A DNA stretch of 64,000 nt from Atrichornis clamosus. Taxonomy: Eukaryota; Chordata; Aves; Passeriformes; Menuridae. The DNA lies in NCBI GenBank assembly GCA_013400975.1, contig WBMZ01014009.1:1-64000 (forward strand), given 5' to 3'. Positions 34,591 through 45,975 of the stretch are shown in pieces. Every line of letters begins with the position of its first letter. Positions within the stretch are counted from its first letter, which is position 1. Both the position numbers and the translations under genes were made by a program. The notes under the pieces are model-generated. The model did not search any database and was not told where the DNA came from. It saw only the letters and a program-made list of their open reading frames with translations.

Positions 34591-36439
34591 TGCCTTCCCC
34601 ACCTTCTGGCAGTCATTTCAGAGGCCCAGAGAGACCTGCTCCTTGCACTCTGATACGGCAAATTATCTCCCATCTATTCCCAGCTGATTTCCTTAAACCT
34701 ACCCCAGCAGCCCCCACACTCCATTACTGACAGCTCTGGAGTACTTGTCTAACCAGAGCCTCTGCTTTGCCCTTACTCTCTCAGCTTCAAGACCAAGTTG
34801 TGTTTGGCACATGGGAAAATTCCCCCAAGAAAACGTGGTCTCAGAGAGGTCTGCTCATGCCAGGCTGTACCAAGGTGAGCTCCATGCTCTGCCCAAAAGG
34901 CAGATGGGCTTTCTGAACCAAATCTCATTTTCTAACCCACAAGAATGGAAAATCCTCAAAATTGACCCCAGCAGATGTCCTCAGGGGTCCTTCTGACTCG
35001 GATGAGCTTTTAAAAGTAGAATCAAGCAAAGCATGCCACAGATGATGTGCCATGATTGCAAATGTGTCCAGCCCTCTCCACCTTCTCCCTGACCCAACTT
35101 CAGGGAGCATTCCTCTGAGGAGCTAGAGCTGAGCCACACAAACCACTGCTCAAGGATGACAGGGAGCCCTCCATGGGCTCCTCTCCAAGGGTCCTGGGGC
35201 CAGAAGCCACTTTCTGCTGTGCCTTGGTGAGGCTGCCAGCTCGTCATCCACAGCACCGGGCAGGGAATCCCAAGCTTATGTTCCTCTGCAATGCTCAGCT
35301 GAGACTCCTGAGGGCAGCTCTGAAGAGAAAGGGATTGGGAACATGCAAAACCAAAGCTGCTGCCACACCTGCCGCTCGGAGCAGCTTGTCTTTGGGGACA
35401 CCTCAGTGAAATGAGCTTGGAGAGATCTTGGTCCACACCAGACTGGCCAGAGAGGACAGGACTGGGCTCAAGGGAGGGAGACCTCTGTGTGAGCAGGTGG
35501 ACAAGGGCACTCACAAATGCCATGGTAACTTGCAAAGGAGAACCCCGTCCGTCAGTCCATGTTTGCATTGGTTTCAGGTGAATACATTTTACCAGGAATT
35601 TGCAACAGGCGAGGAGTGTGCTCGCAGTCCCACGCTGCAGCACAGCTAACAAGCGGCAACTTGCTAATCTACCATAACATGATCATTTATATTCATGTGA
35701 ATGTATCCTTGGATCTCACTGCAGTGTTAACCTCAGTGTCCTAGCCAAAATCCATCTCAAGCCACTGCATGCTGCCTACAGAAATTCCCCAGTCAGTTTC
35801 CAAAGTAGAGGGTCAGGTTCCTTACATCCTGCCTTGGGCTGTGGGCAATGCTGCTGCCAACATGAAGGAAAAAAGTACCAAAGTCTGGGGTAGGGATAGA
35901 AATCCAGGAGTTAAAGACTCATCATGTACACCACCACTGACTCGGACTGGGGAAAATTTTATCCCTGCCTCAAATCAGAGGAGATCACAGAAAGAGAGAA
36001 GGAGAAGGTCACAACTGTGGAACCATCACCCATCCCAGCCCTCTGGCAGCCCTCTCACCTGAGCTGGAGGTAAGGGGAGCAGGACCTGAGCACAAGGATC
36101 TCCCTCCCTTGTGATCAGGGTGTTCCCCCAGGCACACAGTGGCTCTCCCTTAGCCACTGCTTGCTTCAGGCACACAGGCCACCCCTGGCACATGGACCCT
36201 GCAGCCCTGCCATCCGAAAGGCCTGATGCTAGCACAGCCTGAGAGGGAGCAGCCATCAGCATGGCCAAGGTGCTCTCATGAGAGGGAGATGACAAGCAGG
36301 GCCCTGTAACAACCCAACTCTGCGGCTGGACAGTGTAGGCAGGGGAAGACATTTTGGAAGTGCATTTATGGCTACCTAGCATCCCCATGGCACCAAGAAC
36401 AAAGCTATGGAGAGAATCGTGCAATGCTCTAGAAGCTGC
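34591..36439. other. Noncoding, nothing recognised
   Basis: A 223-codon open frame crosses 34981-35652 on the - strand, but its peptide has no recognisable domain and no flanking splice signals stand out. Other frames overlap it on +. I see no repeats. Confidence 0.5.
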
Positions 36440-36790
36440 TATGAGACTCAGCATTTATTTATTTATATTATTATTTTTGCTCTAGGCACCATCTAGTTCT
36501 GGGCCACAAGGGGTTAACCACAAAAGATGCTTTCTCTGCCTGCGCTCTACCTCAATTTCCACTGCTCCCATCACCTTCCTCCCCCACCCCCTGATCTTAT
36601 GAAAAAAACCCATCAAAATAACTATTTTATGTCTCCAAATATGCAGATCATTTTCTTTAATGAAAGATGCTTGACGTCTCCGATCCAATTAATATGCAAA
36701 TGCAGGCGAGGATTTATTTGTGACATTCTGTCTGGGTGAGAGAAAACAAAAAAGGCCTGTTAACCAAAACACTAATTGCTGTGACTGATT
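36440..36790. promoter_or_regulatory. Candidate conserved noncoding element with POU octamer
   Basis: It begins with AGCATTTATTTATTTATATT and continues, after a GC-richer insert, with CTCCAAATATGCAGATC, CTTTAATGAAAGATGC, TGACGTCTCCGATCCAATTA (CRE-like TGACGTC) and an exact ATGCAAAT at 36694-36701. One of the stronger enhancer candidates by motif content; conservation not tested. Confidence 0.45.
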
Positions 36791-38294
36791 GTCACATATC
36801 ATCATTTTCATAGGATCTCCTCCATCCCTGGCTTGAAGGGAGCTGTGAACCAGGACTTGGAGACTAGCAGACACCAAGGAGAAATAGGGCAACCAGCTAC
36901 CTGCCTGGCACGCTCGGATGAGCCAGGGCCTCCTTCCTGCTGTATGCCAAGCCCCTCCAGCTTGCATGTCTCCCCAGCCTAACCAGCAGAGACACTCAGA
37001 AGCAGCTTTTCGTGACCCCTTTTGTGCTTTCTGGGCAAGATATTCTGTTATCCCCCAAAAACCTCAGGAGTTACCAGTGTCGGTCTTCTCTAACTCTTCC
37101 TGCACTATCACAAATGATACTTAGGAAGCTTCACACTACCTTGAAGTTTCAAGGGTAAGTGTCCATGTAAGATGTACTGAACTGGGATCTTGTCATCACT
37201 GCTCAGCTCAGCATTCCTGGATCACATTCTCCACTCCCATAACTCACACAACTTAGCAGTTCAACTGAAAAGTGGTTTTGGTCCAAAGACACTGAACCAA
37301 ACACCATCAGATTGGGAAAGAGCACACACAAACTTTCCCACGTGCCCTTGGATATTAAACTGGACAAATGACCTATCCCAGTGTCAGCCATACAAAGTTC
37401 ATGCTTGCTTACAGCATGCACCAGCTCTTTGTCCACCAGAGCATAAGGCACAGAGAACAGTGAGGAGAGAAAGGGAAAGGGCAGAGCAAGTCACCAAGGC
37501 TGTGTCTACGCTGCAGTTCTCTTGGGTACCTGAGGCCGAGCAGCTTTGGCAGCAAAACCTTCCAGAGAAGCTGAATGGAGCCCTGGGCAATCAGCCCGTA
37601 TGAGAGTCTGTGCTGCTCATACCGTGGCCAGCTGGGTAAAAGACACTGCTGAGCACACCCACATGAGCTGTGAGACTTGAGACTTGGTCAAAGCAAGTCT
37701 CTCCTGGCAGAGACAGGAGGCTGCCAAGCTGTGCCACTCACCTGACACTGCACAGGCTGTGTTGTCCTGGGGGAAAATGAGCACATCCCTCTGCCTTGCA
37801 CCCTTTGGTGAGCAGAAGACCCAAAGATTACCGTATTTTAGAGTCTAAGATGCTTAAGGACGTGAGAGATTACATATCCCAAAGGCAGCAGGGTTACAAG
37901 CAGAGGTTCCCAGCTGCTGGTGTTCGATACTTGCCCTGAAATATCACCTGATGGAAAGCTGACTTCTGTGGATGGTTCCTCCTTCTTCCCCCAGCTCCCC
38001 ACCTGCTTTCAAAGCAACTGAGAAGACACGAATTTGCAAAACTGCCCAGCACTAGGGTCAATTCTGCTGGCACAGAAGTGGTGAGTCAAACTTCTGGGAC
38101 TTCAAGGAGATCAGGTTTAGGCAAACACAAAACACATACAAATCCTACCGAGAGTATTTTCCTGCCATTACCTCCCACGTAAGCAATTGCTGGAATTGCC
38201 ACAGGGAGATTCTGTGATTATGTACAGAAAGGGCATCAATCAGGCCAACTCTCTATTCAGCTGCCTCCCATCCATTGAAAGAAGTCTGGGAACG
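36791..38294. other. Noncoding, nothing recognised
   Basis: Mixed composition; no gene, RNA or repeat family could be supported. Confidence 0.5.
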
Positions 38295-38450
38295 TTTGAT
38301 CTAGAAGTTAGAGCACAAGATTGAGAGGCGGATGCTCAAGCACCACTCCCTGCTCTGCTAAAGGCTCATGAACACCTGAAAATTATTCATTTAACTTTTC
38401 CTGTGACTTGATTTCCCCTTTACATGAAAAGAGCAATAATGCTCCTTCGC
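38295..38450 (+). repeat. MIR-type SINE remnant
   Basis: In sense orientation the order is AAGTTAGAGCACAAGATTG (A-box/tRNA-related start), CACCACTCCCTGCTCTGC (for 'ttcccagctctgcca'), TTCATTTAACTTTTCCTGTG and TTGATTTCCCCTTTACATG, then GAGCAATAATGCTCC. This is a nearly full-length, diverged MIR-like copy. Confidence 0.65.
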
Positions 38451-40134
38451 CTTGCATAAAGTCTGAACTTTTATTGATCATTACAAGAGGATCAAGGGCA
38501 CTACACCTGAATTAAATGGCATCAGGGTTGTCAGGATGTGCTCTTGTTCCACTATACCACTTCCCAACACAGGATCCTTAAATTTTCTCTAAACCTTCAT
38601 TAACTCAGCACATCAGCTCCCGTATAATCCTACAGAGTCATGAGCAGGAGGTGGGAGAAAGCTGAATGGGCTGGGTGGTAACAGAAGCACATCTCAGTCC
38701 CATAGTCCCAACAGACTGCCAAATGGCATTCCTGTGCTGGGGGAAGACCTCCCTGCATGCCTCCAGGTCCAGCACTCCCTACAAAAAAGAAGCACAAATT
38801 CACACCACCTGTAGCTGAGTGAGAAGTGGTTAGAAGCATTTTATTTAACTTTCAAGGTGTTAGTACAGGTCAGCACCAAGAAGGACAGCAGATTCCTGAC
38901 ACCAATAAAACTGAAGTGAAATCTGGGTCTTAATGAAGTCACCAGGAGTTCTGCTATCCAGTTCAACAGAGACGTGCTTCATGTGGATAAGGCAAGTTGT
39001 GCCTTTAACACGTTTTAGCTTATTAGTGTGAATCTGAGAGGCTTTCCAGGGTTTAGCTTGACTAGCTGATATGTATCAAAGTTAATTTTTACCTTTTCTA
39101 CACAAGACTTTTCATAAGGGTTAGCAAACAGCTGATCTACACAAATCCTTTTCTTTCTTCCTTACAAGGAGAAGACTCAGGAGATGAACTCTGCAGAGAC
39201 TAGAGAAACAACTTCTGCTTTAAAGCATACAAGCTTTGACATCTGGTTTAAAACCAACCCAGGCCAAAAGGGACTGCAAGTTACTACTCTGATGGCTGCC
39301 CAGTGGTCTGTACAAAATACAGAGTTGTACACCACAACTGTATCCACATCTACCCCCTTTTAACAGGTCAGAGCAGCTGTGTAAGGCATGTGAAGTAATC
39401 TCAAAGAAAATACAAATCTGTGATGGTACTGATAAAAATTTCCCAGCACAGGCAAGAATATGAGATGGACAGAGCCAGGTATTCAGGCCTGAAGCAGGAA
39501 AACCTACAGATGTAGATGAAGTGTAACATGCTTCCTGCACCTCTAGGTTCCTTGTTGAAGCAGAACTGGGAGACATCGCCCTCAAAAGTGCTTGTCTCCC
39601 TAAGTATAATTCAATGATACATTTCCTGATAAAGCTGACTTCCAGGGGATCTGGCTCACAGACAGTCAAGACAACAAAGTCAGCTCTGGGCCGAGCACCC
39701 TTGCGATGCAGGGACGCACAAAAATCAACTCGTCAGCACACTCTGCCTTTCAGCAGTTCTGGATTGCTCCCAAATGGGATGTCTGCTGCACCCGCCACCC
39801 AGCTTTGGTATAAGGCAGCACTCAACTGGAAGAGGAAAGGGCCCCTGAAGAGATGCCTGAGGGATTTGGTGGAGTGGGAACCCGGAAACCGTCTGGGATG
39901 TGGGTGGAGAGATCAGTGCGAAATAGCAGAACTGTGACACATACACTTTCCATTCATCAAAGTCCAGGGAGGGAAAAAAAAAAAGCCATTATTTTGCCTG
40001 CACACATGGGGGAACTGGGGCACTGACACCACCTGGGGACTCCATCCAGGAGCCACACCAGGCCCAGCCCCTCAGTACAACAGAGTTTGTACAGACACCC
40101 AACACATCCTTCCTCACAACTTTCCTCCAAGAGT
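38451..40134. other. Noncoding, nothing recognised
   Basis: A 149-codon frame on the - strand (39220-39669) has no recognisable motif. AT-rich stretches near 39000-39160 are not clearly structured. Confidence 0.5.
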
Positions 40135-40275
40135 GTTATCTCAACTACACAGGCAGGGAACTGAGGCACAAATGGGGTAAGAGATTTGCTTTAGATCAAC
40201 ACAAAACTTGGCAGACTAGAGAGCTGAGACCAATCTTAGATCTTCTGAGCCCCAAGATAATGCCTTAACAGCCTC
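40135..40275 (-). repeat. MIR-type SINE remnant, antisense
   Basis: The + strand shows CAGGCAGGGAACTGAGGCAC, AAATGGGGTAAGAGATTTGC, AACACAAAACTTGGCAGAC, TAGAGAGCTGAGACCAATC and a terminal CTTCTGAGCCCC...GCCTTAACAGCC, the order of an inverted MIR. Confidence 0.65.
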
Positions 40276-41169
40276 TGTTCATCAGAAAAGACTCCCAGTT
40301 CTGTGATTCAACTAGTTCATTATCCCACCCCAAGAGTTTAAGGAAGATCTCAGTTCTGGCTTTTCTAATCACTAAAAGGAATGATTAGACTAATTTCAGA
40401 CCAGTTCTGAAAGCTGTCAATGATCTGATCTTGCTATGGGCAGGAGCTATGCTCAGCAGGCTCATGGAAATGTTGGATAAACCCCGCAGGGATTCTCCGA
40501 CCACAGATCCACCATGTGGACAGGGTTCCTCTGATCTTACTTGCAGATGGAAGAAGAACAGGTGAAGGGGACCATGGCAGTCCCTTTTCAGCAAGAGGAA
40601 TACTTGCTGAATACAAGAGGAATACAGCAAGAGGGACAGAGTCGCAGAAATGCCCTTGGCCAGTGGATGTAGAAGAGGTGCAGGAAAGCTTGTCACAGCG
40701 GCGGTCCCCAGTTTTAGCTCCTTTGGGTTGACAGCCTCCCTTTCCATAGCTTCTAAATGCTCGACAGCTTCAGCACACCCACTCTCACAAGGCATGGTGC
40801 TCTTCCCAGCCCAGGAAAGTAAGGGACAGAGAGGCAATGTCTGTGTCTCCAAAGCCCAGGGAGCGCTAGAGCATCTGCCACTCAAACTTGGATATGACAG
40901 ATGTGATTACAGACAATACAGAAACTGTCAGGACCAGGCCTTTTCCTCTTGTGCCATGGAGGTGGCCAGTCAGTCTGAGAACTTCCAAAAGTGATCACTG
41001 ACACCCCTCACCCAAAACCACGAGATCCCTGAAGTCCATCTGTAGAGCCGTCACCGTCCCTGCCACCAGCAAAGGTGGTGGGAAGGGCAGCATCGCAGGA
41101 GGGTGCAAGAGACGCTGTGGCACTGGCATAGGAGAAGAGACAAGCAAGGGTTGGTAAACAACTCCCTCC
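40276..41169. other. Noncoding, nothing recognised
   Basis: Mixed composition; no supported feature. Confidence 0.5.
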
Positions 41170-41330
41170 CATCTCCAATCCCAGTACTTTGAAGATTCGT
41201 GTGTTTTGAATTTAATTTTGATTTTCTTGACTTCAGCAGATTAAAGTTGAAATAACCTACAAATTACTTAATGTGTTGTAAATCTTCTGAAATTAAAGCC
41301 TAATGGGTAACACATGTCGGCAGGCAGGAG
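41170..41330. promoter_or_regulatory. Candidate conserved noncoding element
   Basis: The block includes GTTTTGAATTTAATTTTGAT, CAGCAGATTAAAGTTGAAAT, ACAAATTACTTAATGTG and AATTAAAGCCTAATGGG. AT-rich and nonrepetitive, with several homeodomain cores. Confidence 0.42.
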
Positions 41331-41954
41331 ACACAGAGGGGAAGCTGGGTTTCTCACCAGCACAAGGAATGCTGTGGGAATGTGAGCCAAAGGAGAGGGG
41401 ACTGGGGATGTGGAGTCGCAGCCCTTCCTGCCCAGCCTCCTAGTGCCCACCTTGCCTTTGGGTCGGAGTTAAGAAGCCACCCTGATCCATGCCATCCACA
41501 CCTCCTGGCAAGGGGGACAGTGGCCAGAGGGGCTGTGCTGGGAGGCTGCTGATGGAACTGGGTGGCAGGACGCTGGTAGGTCAGCAAGGGGCACAGATGC
41601 CAAAGAAAACCCACTTAAACACCTCATTTCCCACTTGCCCTCACTGCTCAGCCCTTAAGTGTTCCCTTCCAGCTCATAGAGAGCCATGTTGCCAAACAAG
41701 ATGCCCCTTTGCAACAACACATGCCGGCAGGGACCTTGGGAACACCTTCCTCATGGGATGCACTGACATGGGGGTCTCAGCAGAGCCAAGAGCTCTCCCT
41801 CTTCCTCAGGGCCTGCCCTCTCCATGCACCTGTCTCACCGGTCCCAGTGCCGGGCGACCTCGGCTCCTCTCCCACACAAGCTGCCAGCTCTCCCGCTGCT
41901 CCTGCCTGCTTGGGTTCCCCCTCCCCTCCCTCCTCTTCAGCAGATTTCTCTCAA
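41331..41954. other. Noncoding, GC-richer, nothing recognised
   Basis: Open frames on both strands overlap fully; no domain or splice structure is visible. Confidence 0.5.
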
Positions 41955-42215
41955 GTGCGCTGCCATATGGTTCCAGTTAAGCCCCATATTTTTTCTTGTC
42001 GATTGAAAAGACACACTTTCCTCTGTGCCAGACAGTTTACAGATTGCTCCGTTGGCTCAATTTCTTATTGGATTTCTCAAAAAACCTGACATTTTAAATT
42101 AATTTACAGCCACAACAAAAAGAGTTCAGAATTTTAATGGTGTTGTAAGTAATTTTTAGGTAATCCGCTCCAGATTTTGATATTAACCTTTGAATCTGAG
42201 TTCAGGCAGCTACTA
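41955..42215. promoter_or_regulatory. Candidate conserved noncoding element
   Basis: The block carries GCCATATGGTTCCAGTTAAG, CTCAATTTCTTATTGGATTT, ACATTTTAAATTAATTTACA, GAATTTTAATGGTGTTG and TTGATATTAACCTTTG. It is followed within 200 bases by a CpG-rich patch. Confidence 0.45.
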
Positions 42216-42284
42216 TGTTACAGCACTTTCTTTGGCCTTGGTTTTGGGGAGGGGATGGTGGGGTGCAGGGGGGAGATAATTTAC

Positions 42285-42640
42285 TGCATGGCAGCATGTG
42301 AGCTGAAGTGCATGGGAAAGCACATGGCAGCCTGTGCATGGGAGAGGCAGCCCTGGCGCATGTCGGCAGCGACATGTAAGTGCAGATGTGCACAGGCATG
42401 TGCCTTCCTGAAATGCGTGCCAAGGACGGTGAGCACGTGTGGGAGCTGCTGGAGGATGGGCAGCACCCGGGCCCACAGGCAGGCCGCGGGCACACACCTC
42501 CGCATGGGCGTCAGCACGCGCAGGCAGGTGCGTGGGGAGCCGAACCTGCGGCTCAGTGCTCCGCAGCCGGGAGAATCTGCTCGGAGGAAGGCGGGCGAAG
42601 GGAAGCAGGAACGGAGGCGGGTGGGAGGCAGGTGCTGGCA
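42285..42640. promoter_or_regulatory. GCATG-rich, CpG-rich patch
   Basis: From 42285 GCATG and CATGG words recur (GCATGGCAGCATG, GTGCATGGGAAAGCACATGG). From about 42430 the DNA becomes CpG-rich (GCAGCACCCGGGCCC, CAGGCCGCGGGCAC, GCGTCAGCACGCGCAGGC). GCATG is also the core of the RBFOX site, which would matter only if this were transcribed. Frames are open on both strands but unrecognised. Confidence 0.4.
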
Positions 42641-42822
42641 CCACGGCACTAGCACAGATGAGTGCAGCGGCACGTGCAGGTGTGCCTGCAGCCAAGGCCC
42701 ACCCTGGCAGCCAGGGCCTCCCACACCTCTGCGTACATCCGCATCGCTCAGGTGCAGGTCACAGACCTGGCCCTGCCACCTCCTCATCCTTCCACTGCCA
42801 GGGCCACATCCAGCACAGCACC

Positions 42823-42976
42823 ATGGGCAAGAAGCAGGGCCAGCTACTGCTGCTCTCCCTGGCCATGAACCTCTGTTCAGGGAAGGATGTGAGTGTGGTT
42901 CCCTCCTTCCCTTCTCAGTGTCAGCCCCATGAGGTGTTCACTCACTGGGGCTACCCTCGAAGTTTAAAGCCCAAAG
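42823..42976 (+). other. Possible short coding exon with Kozak start and splice donor
   Basis: An ATG in good context (AGCACCATGGGC) at 42823 opens a frame beginning MGKKQGQLLLLSLAMNL, which looks like a short signal peptide. It runs to CCAAAG|GTAAGG, a good donor with GT at 42977-42978. I recognise no protein. The same frame has no stop upstream back to 42439. Supported only by start context, hydrophobic N-terminus and donor, so chance is quite likely. Confidence 0.15.
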
Positions 42977-43074
42977 GTAAGGGACACTGTGCCAAGTGCA
43001 GCACGAAAGGGGCAGCAGTCTGAGAAGCTCTGCGTGGAATAGTGAGGTGTCTCTCTGAAGGAAAGCAACTCACT

Positions 43075-43335
43075 TGGGATTAGAAATAACGCAAGAAAAA
43101 AGCCACAGATACTGAAACTGTCCTGGGGAGAAGAGAGGGAAGAAGAGAAAAAAGCAGAAGGAATGAGAGAAGACAACTAAGAGGGACAGAAATGAAAGGA
43201 GGAAATTAAGCGGCAAACAGCAGCAAAAGAAAGAAAAAGCAAATGAGAGAGCAAATGACTGAGAGAACAAATTGAGAAAGAAGGGAAGGAAATTAACAAT
43301 TAAGAACAAATGAATGAGAGAACTGAGACAGAGTG
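43075..43335 (+). repeat. Long purine-rich tract
   Basis: About 260 bases are A/G-dominated on the + strand (GGGGAGAAGAGAGGGAAG, GAAAAAAGCAGAAGG, GAGAGAGCAAATGACTGAG). Potential triplex-forming and slippage-prone. Open frames on the - strand are Phe/Leu/Ser artefacts. Confidence 0.75.
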
Positions 43336-44583
43336 GCGAAGATGCAAAGCAACAAAGTGAAGGAGCCAGCATCCTCCCTGCCCCAGCCAACAGTTACCAT
43401 GCCTGTAATCGGAGTGCCAACAAATGGGATTTGCACAGAGCCTGGCAGTTCCCCACCTGCCTTTGTGAGCCCCCTCATATCCCAGCTGCAGCAGCGGCCA
43501 AGCGACCCAGCCACCCGTGGAGAAACACACCCCTGGCACTTTCTCCGGAGGCTGGATGGGGCACATCTGTCCGCAGCACCTCCCCAGGCACAGCGAAGGT
43601 GCCAGGGTTAACAAAATGCCTGGCGTGCCCCTGGCCTGGTGCCACAGACCCTCACATCCCATTTCTCTTTATCATTTACGCTGCCTGGAAATCCCTTTCC
43701 ACTTTCAAGCTGCATATGGGCAGCAAAGCCCCTGTGCCACCCTGAGTCGTGTTACCACTGTGCAATTGCCAAACCAACCGAGACAAAAGGGGAAGGGGGG
43801 GCCTGAGTACAGAGCCGCAGTCCTCGCCAACATTTTACTAAGCTCTGGCACAGAGCAGACGGTGGCTGGATATGGTGCCAACTTACTACAAGAGTGGATT
43901 TTTAACATTCCTCCCCTCCAGGAGTCACTCAAGGCAGCCAGGGAACCTCAAGTAGAGAGATGTGACGACAACAACGGCAGCCTGAGGTCTGCTCTGCTTA
44001 GAAGGCCTGCCATGGCACAGCAGTGACAGCAAGTAGCATCTTCAGAACACAGGCCATGGCTACCTGCACAGGTGGGAGCAGTCCAACCAAGACCGTCTGC
44101 ATGCACTGGGGTTAAGTCCAGGACAGTGTCTCATAAAACTTGGGAAGTTTTCAGGATGTATGAGAAAAGCCAACGAAGTCATATATGCAGAGTCGTAATA
44201 GACTTGCAGCACTGAGGTTCTCCAAAGACCAGAAGAGATGGGATGGGAGGAACAGAGGAGATACTCCCTTTGATTGCTCCCAGTGGCAGCTGGACCCTGC
44301 ACCATGGTGGGGGGGTCCATTCTGCCTCCCTAAGCATATGCCACAAAGGTGTGACTTACAGCTCCATTGCTAAGCAGAGCTGTCTCTTCCCAGCTGTGCC
44401 ACCTCCTTCATTCATGCAACAACCTTTGAGAGTCACGCATCCTCCTGCAAACCCAGCAGTTTATAGGGGCACCAGGTCACTTCCTGGTCCTGCATCCTGC
44501 AAGACACAACCGTGGCTGATACTGCCAATCAAACCTGGCGTGGAGCCACACACAAGGACAGTGTGCTGTGTTCTGGTCCACCG
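43336..44583. other. Noncoding, nothing recognised
   Basis: Mixed composition; no repeat family, RNA gene or supported exon. Confidence 0.5.
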
Positions 44584-44750
44584 GGCACAGTGCCACAGGC
44601 AAAGGGACTCAGATGCCCCTCGGCACTGTGCCAGGCATGGGTTGGATTCAGATGCCCCCCCTGGCACTGTGCCAAACTGGGGGGAGCTTTGGATGCCCCC
44701 TTTGGCACAATGCCGGGTGCTGAGGGATTCTCCCTATGGCACCCTGCCAG
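44584..44750. repeat. Degenerate tandem array of NFI-like palindromes
   Basis: Five copies of GGCANNNTGCCN occur at 44584, 44622, 44663, 44704 and 44739, spaced 35-41 bases. The spacers share CAGATGCCCC/GGATGCCCC and GGATTC. The third copy TGGCACTGTGCCAAA is nearly the full NFI site TTGGC-N5-GCCAA, and the fourth, TTTGGCACAATGCCGGG, keeps the left half exactly. It may be a decayed minisatellite that happens to carry palindromes, or an array of dimer sites. Confidence 0.7.
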
Positions 44751-45004
44751 CAGGAACAGGGACCCTGCTGCCTGGGTCCAAGCTCAGGGAAGTTCTGGGA
44801 TAAAGGACTGGACATCTCCCATTCCTGTGCCAGCTCTGCAAAGTGAAGGTGCCTGCATTTCACTAACATAGGAAGCATCTGAGCAGGCTGATGAGTCTCA
44901 GTGACAGGGATCCCTGAGAGCTCCCTGCTCAGGGCTCCTCTAGAGCAGGGCTGCCCTGCCACTCAGAGCACCCCTTGGCAGGCCACCTCACCAGTGATTG
45001 ACTG

Positions 45005-45080
45005 GGGAAAGTTGCTATGACAACCCTGGTTTGAAAAAATCCTCAGTAGTTGCCAACTATTTGTGTTGTTGTTTTACAAC
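45005..45080. promoter_or_regulatory. X-box-like site with flanking AT-rich motif
   Basis: GTTGCTATGACAAC at 45011-45024 agrees with the RFX X-box consensus GTNRCC-N2-RGYAAC at all but two positions. AGTAGTTGCCAACTATTTG follows at about 45045. The call is motif-based. Confidence 0.3.
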
Positions 45081-45884
45081 TGTGGCCAGTGTCACATGAG
45101 CGGGAGCCGGCTGGGGGCCTGGGGACACAAAAGCGAATGGCTTTTTAATGGAGTGTCCTGCCAGCGCTTGAAGACTCAATAAAGAGGAGTTGCGAGACCC
45201 CTCCGTGTGGAAGGCCCCGTGCACGGGGCCAGAGCCTCTTTGTAGAGCCGCAGCCAGGGTGGGAAAATTTGGAGAAATCAGAAGAAAAGCCTCCCCCTGA
45301 GGCCCCAGGCTCACAGCACGCTCTCCCTGGGGATGGATCCATCCCCAGCTGGCCTGGACGTTTCAGTGGAGCTCACTCTGGGCACTTGTCTTGCCCAGAG
45401 TCAATGCTGCCCAGTGGAGCAGGATGGCAGAGTCTTGGGAGCGTGCAGGAAGGTGCGGGAGGAGACACAAAGGACTTCCATCTTTGGAGCAGGAGGAAGA
45501 CAGCTCCAAGAGCTGGAAGGGAAAAAGCAGAGGAGAAGGAGGAGGTGGATATGCCCACACCTCCCAGGAGCTGTTCCTGCTGACGGACAGACTCTGACTG
45601 GGACTGTGCCAAATCCCAAAGATACATGGACCCCCAAAGCCAGCAGGTCTGAGCTTGGGAGCAGATGCCCCTCTCAGTGGGAAGAGCCCAGGAGCAGTTT
45701 CGGGGTGCAAGCTGGCAGCATGAAGCGCCAGCAGCAAAGACCAAAGACACATTTAGCAGAAAAGGGCACTTGTGGGCACAGAAAATCCTGAACTGAAAAG
45801 CAAGGGAAAGGACAAGCCAGGGGCGTAGGGCCTCACAGGATACTCTTCTAAACCCCATGCAATTCTCATAGACCTCTCCGACTC
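45081..45884. other. Noncoding, nothing recognised
   Basis: GC-moderate DNA with overlapping open frames on both strands; none recognisable. Confidence 0.5.
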
Positions 45885-45975
45885 CAGGGGCTTTTCTTAC
45901 AGAAGCTATAATTATATTACAGAGTTCCTGTGTAAGCTACTGACGTTTATTAATTAATCCTGCTTGGTCGCACCC
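45885..45975. promoter_or_regulatory. Candidate noncoding regulatory element
   Basis: AGAAGCTATAATTATATTAC and ACGTTTATTAATTAATCCTG give clustered homeodomain cores, the latter including a TAATCC site. Confidence 0.32.

Noticed and set aside
34981..35652. 223-codon frame on the - strand
   Set aside because: No recognisable domain, no clear acceptor/donor pair, overlapping frames on +. Frames of this length are expected by chance in 64 kb of this composition.
42177..42932. 251-codon frame, longest in the window
   Set aside because: It spans an AT-rich candidate element and a CpG-rich patch, with Cys/Ala/Arg-rich peptide and equally long frames on the - strand. No family resemblance.
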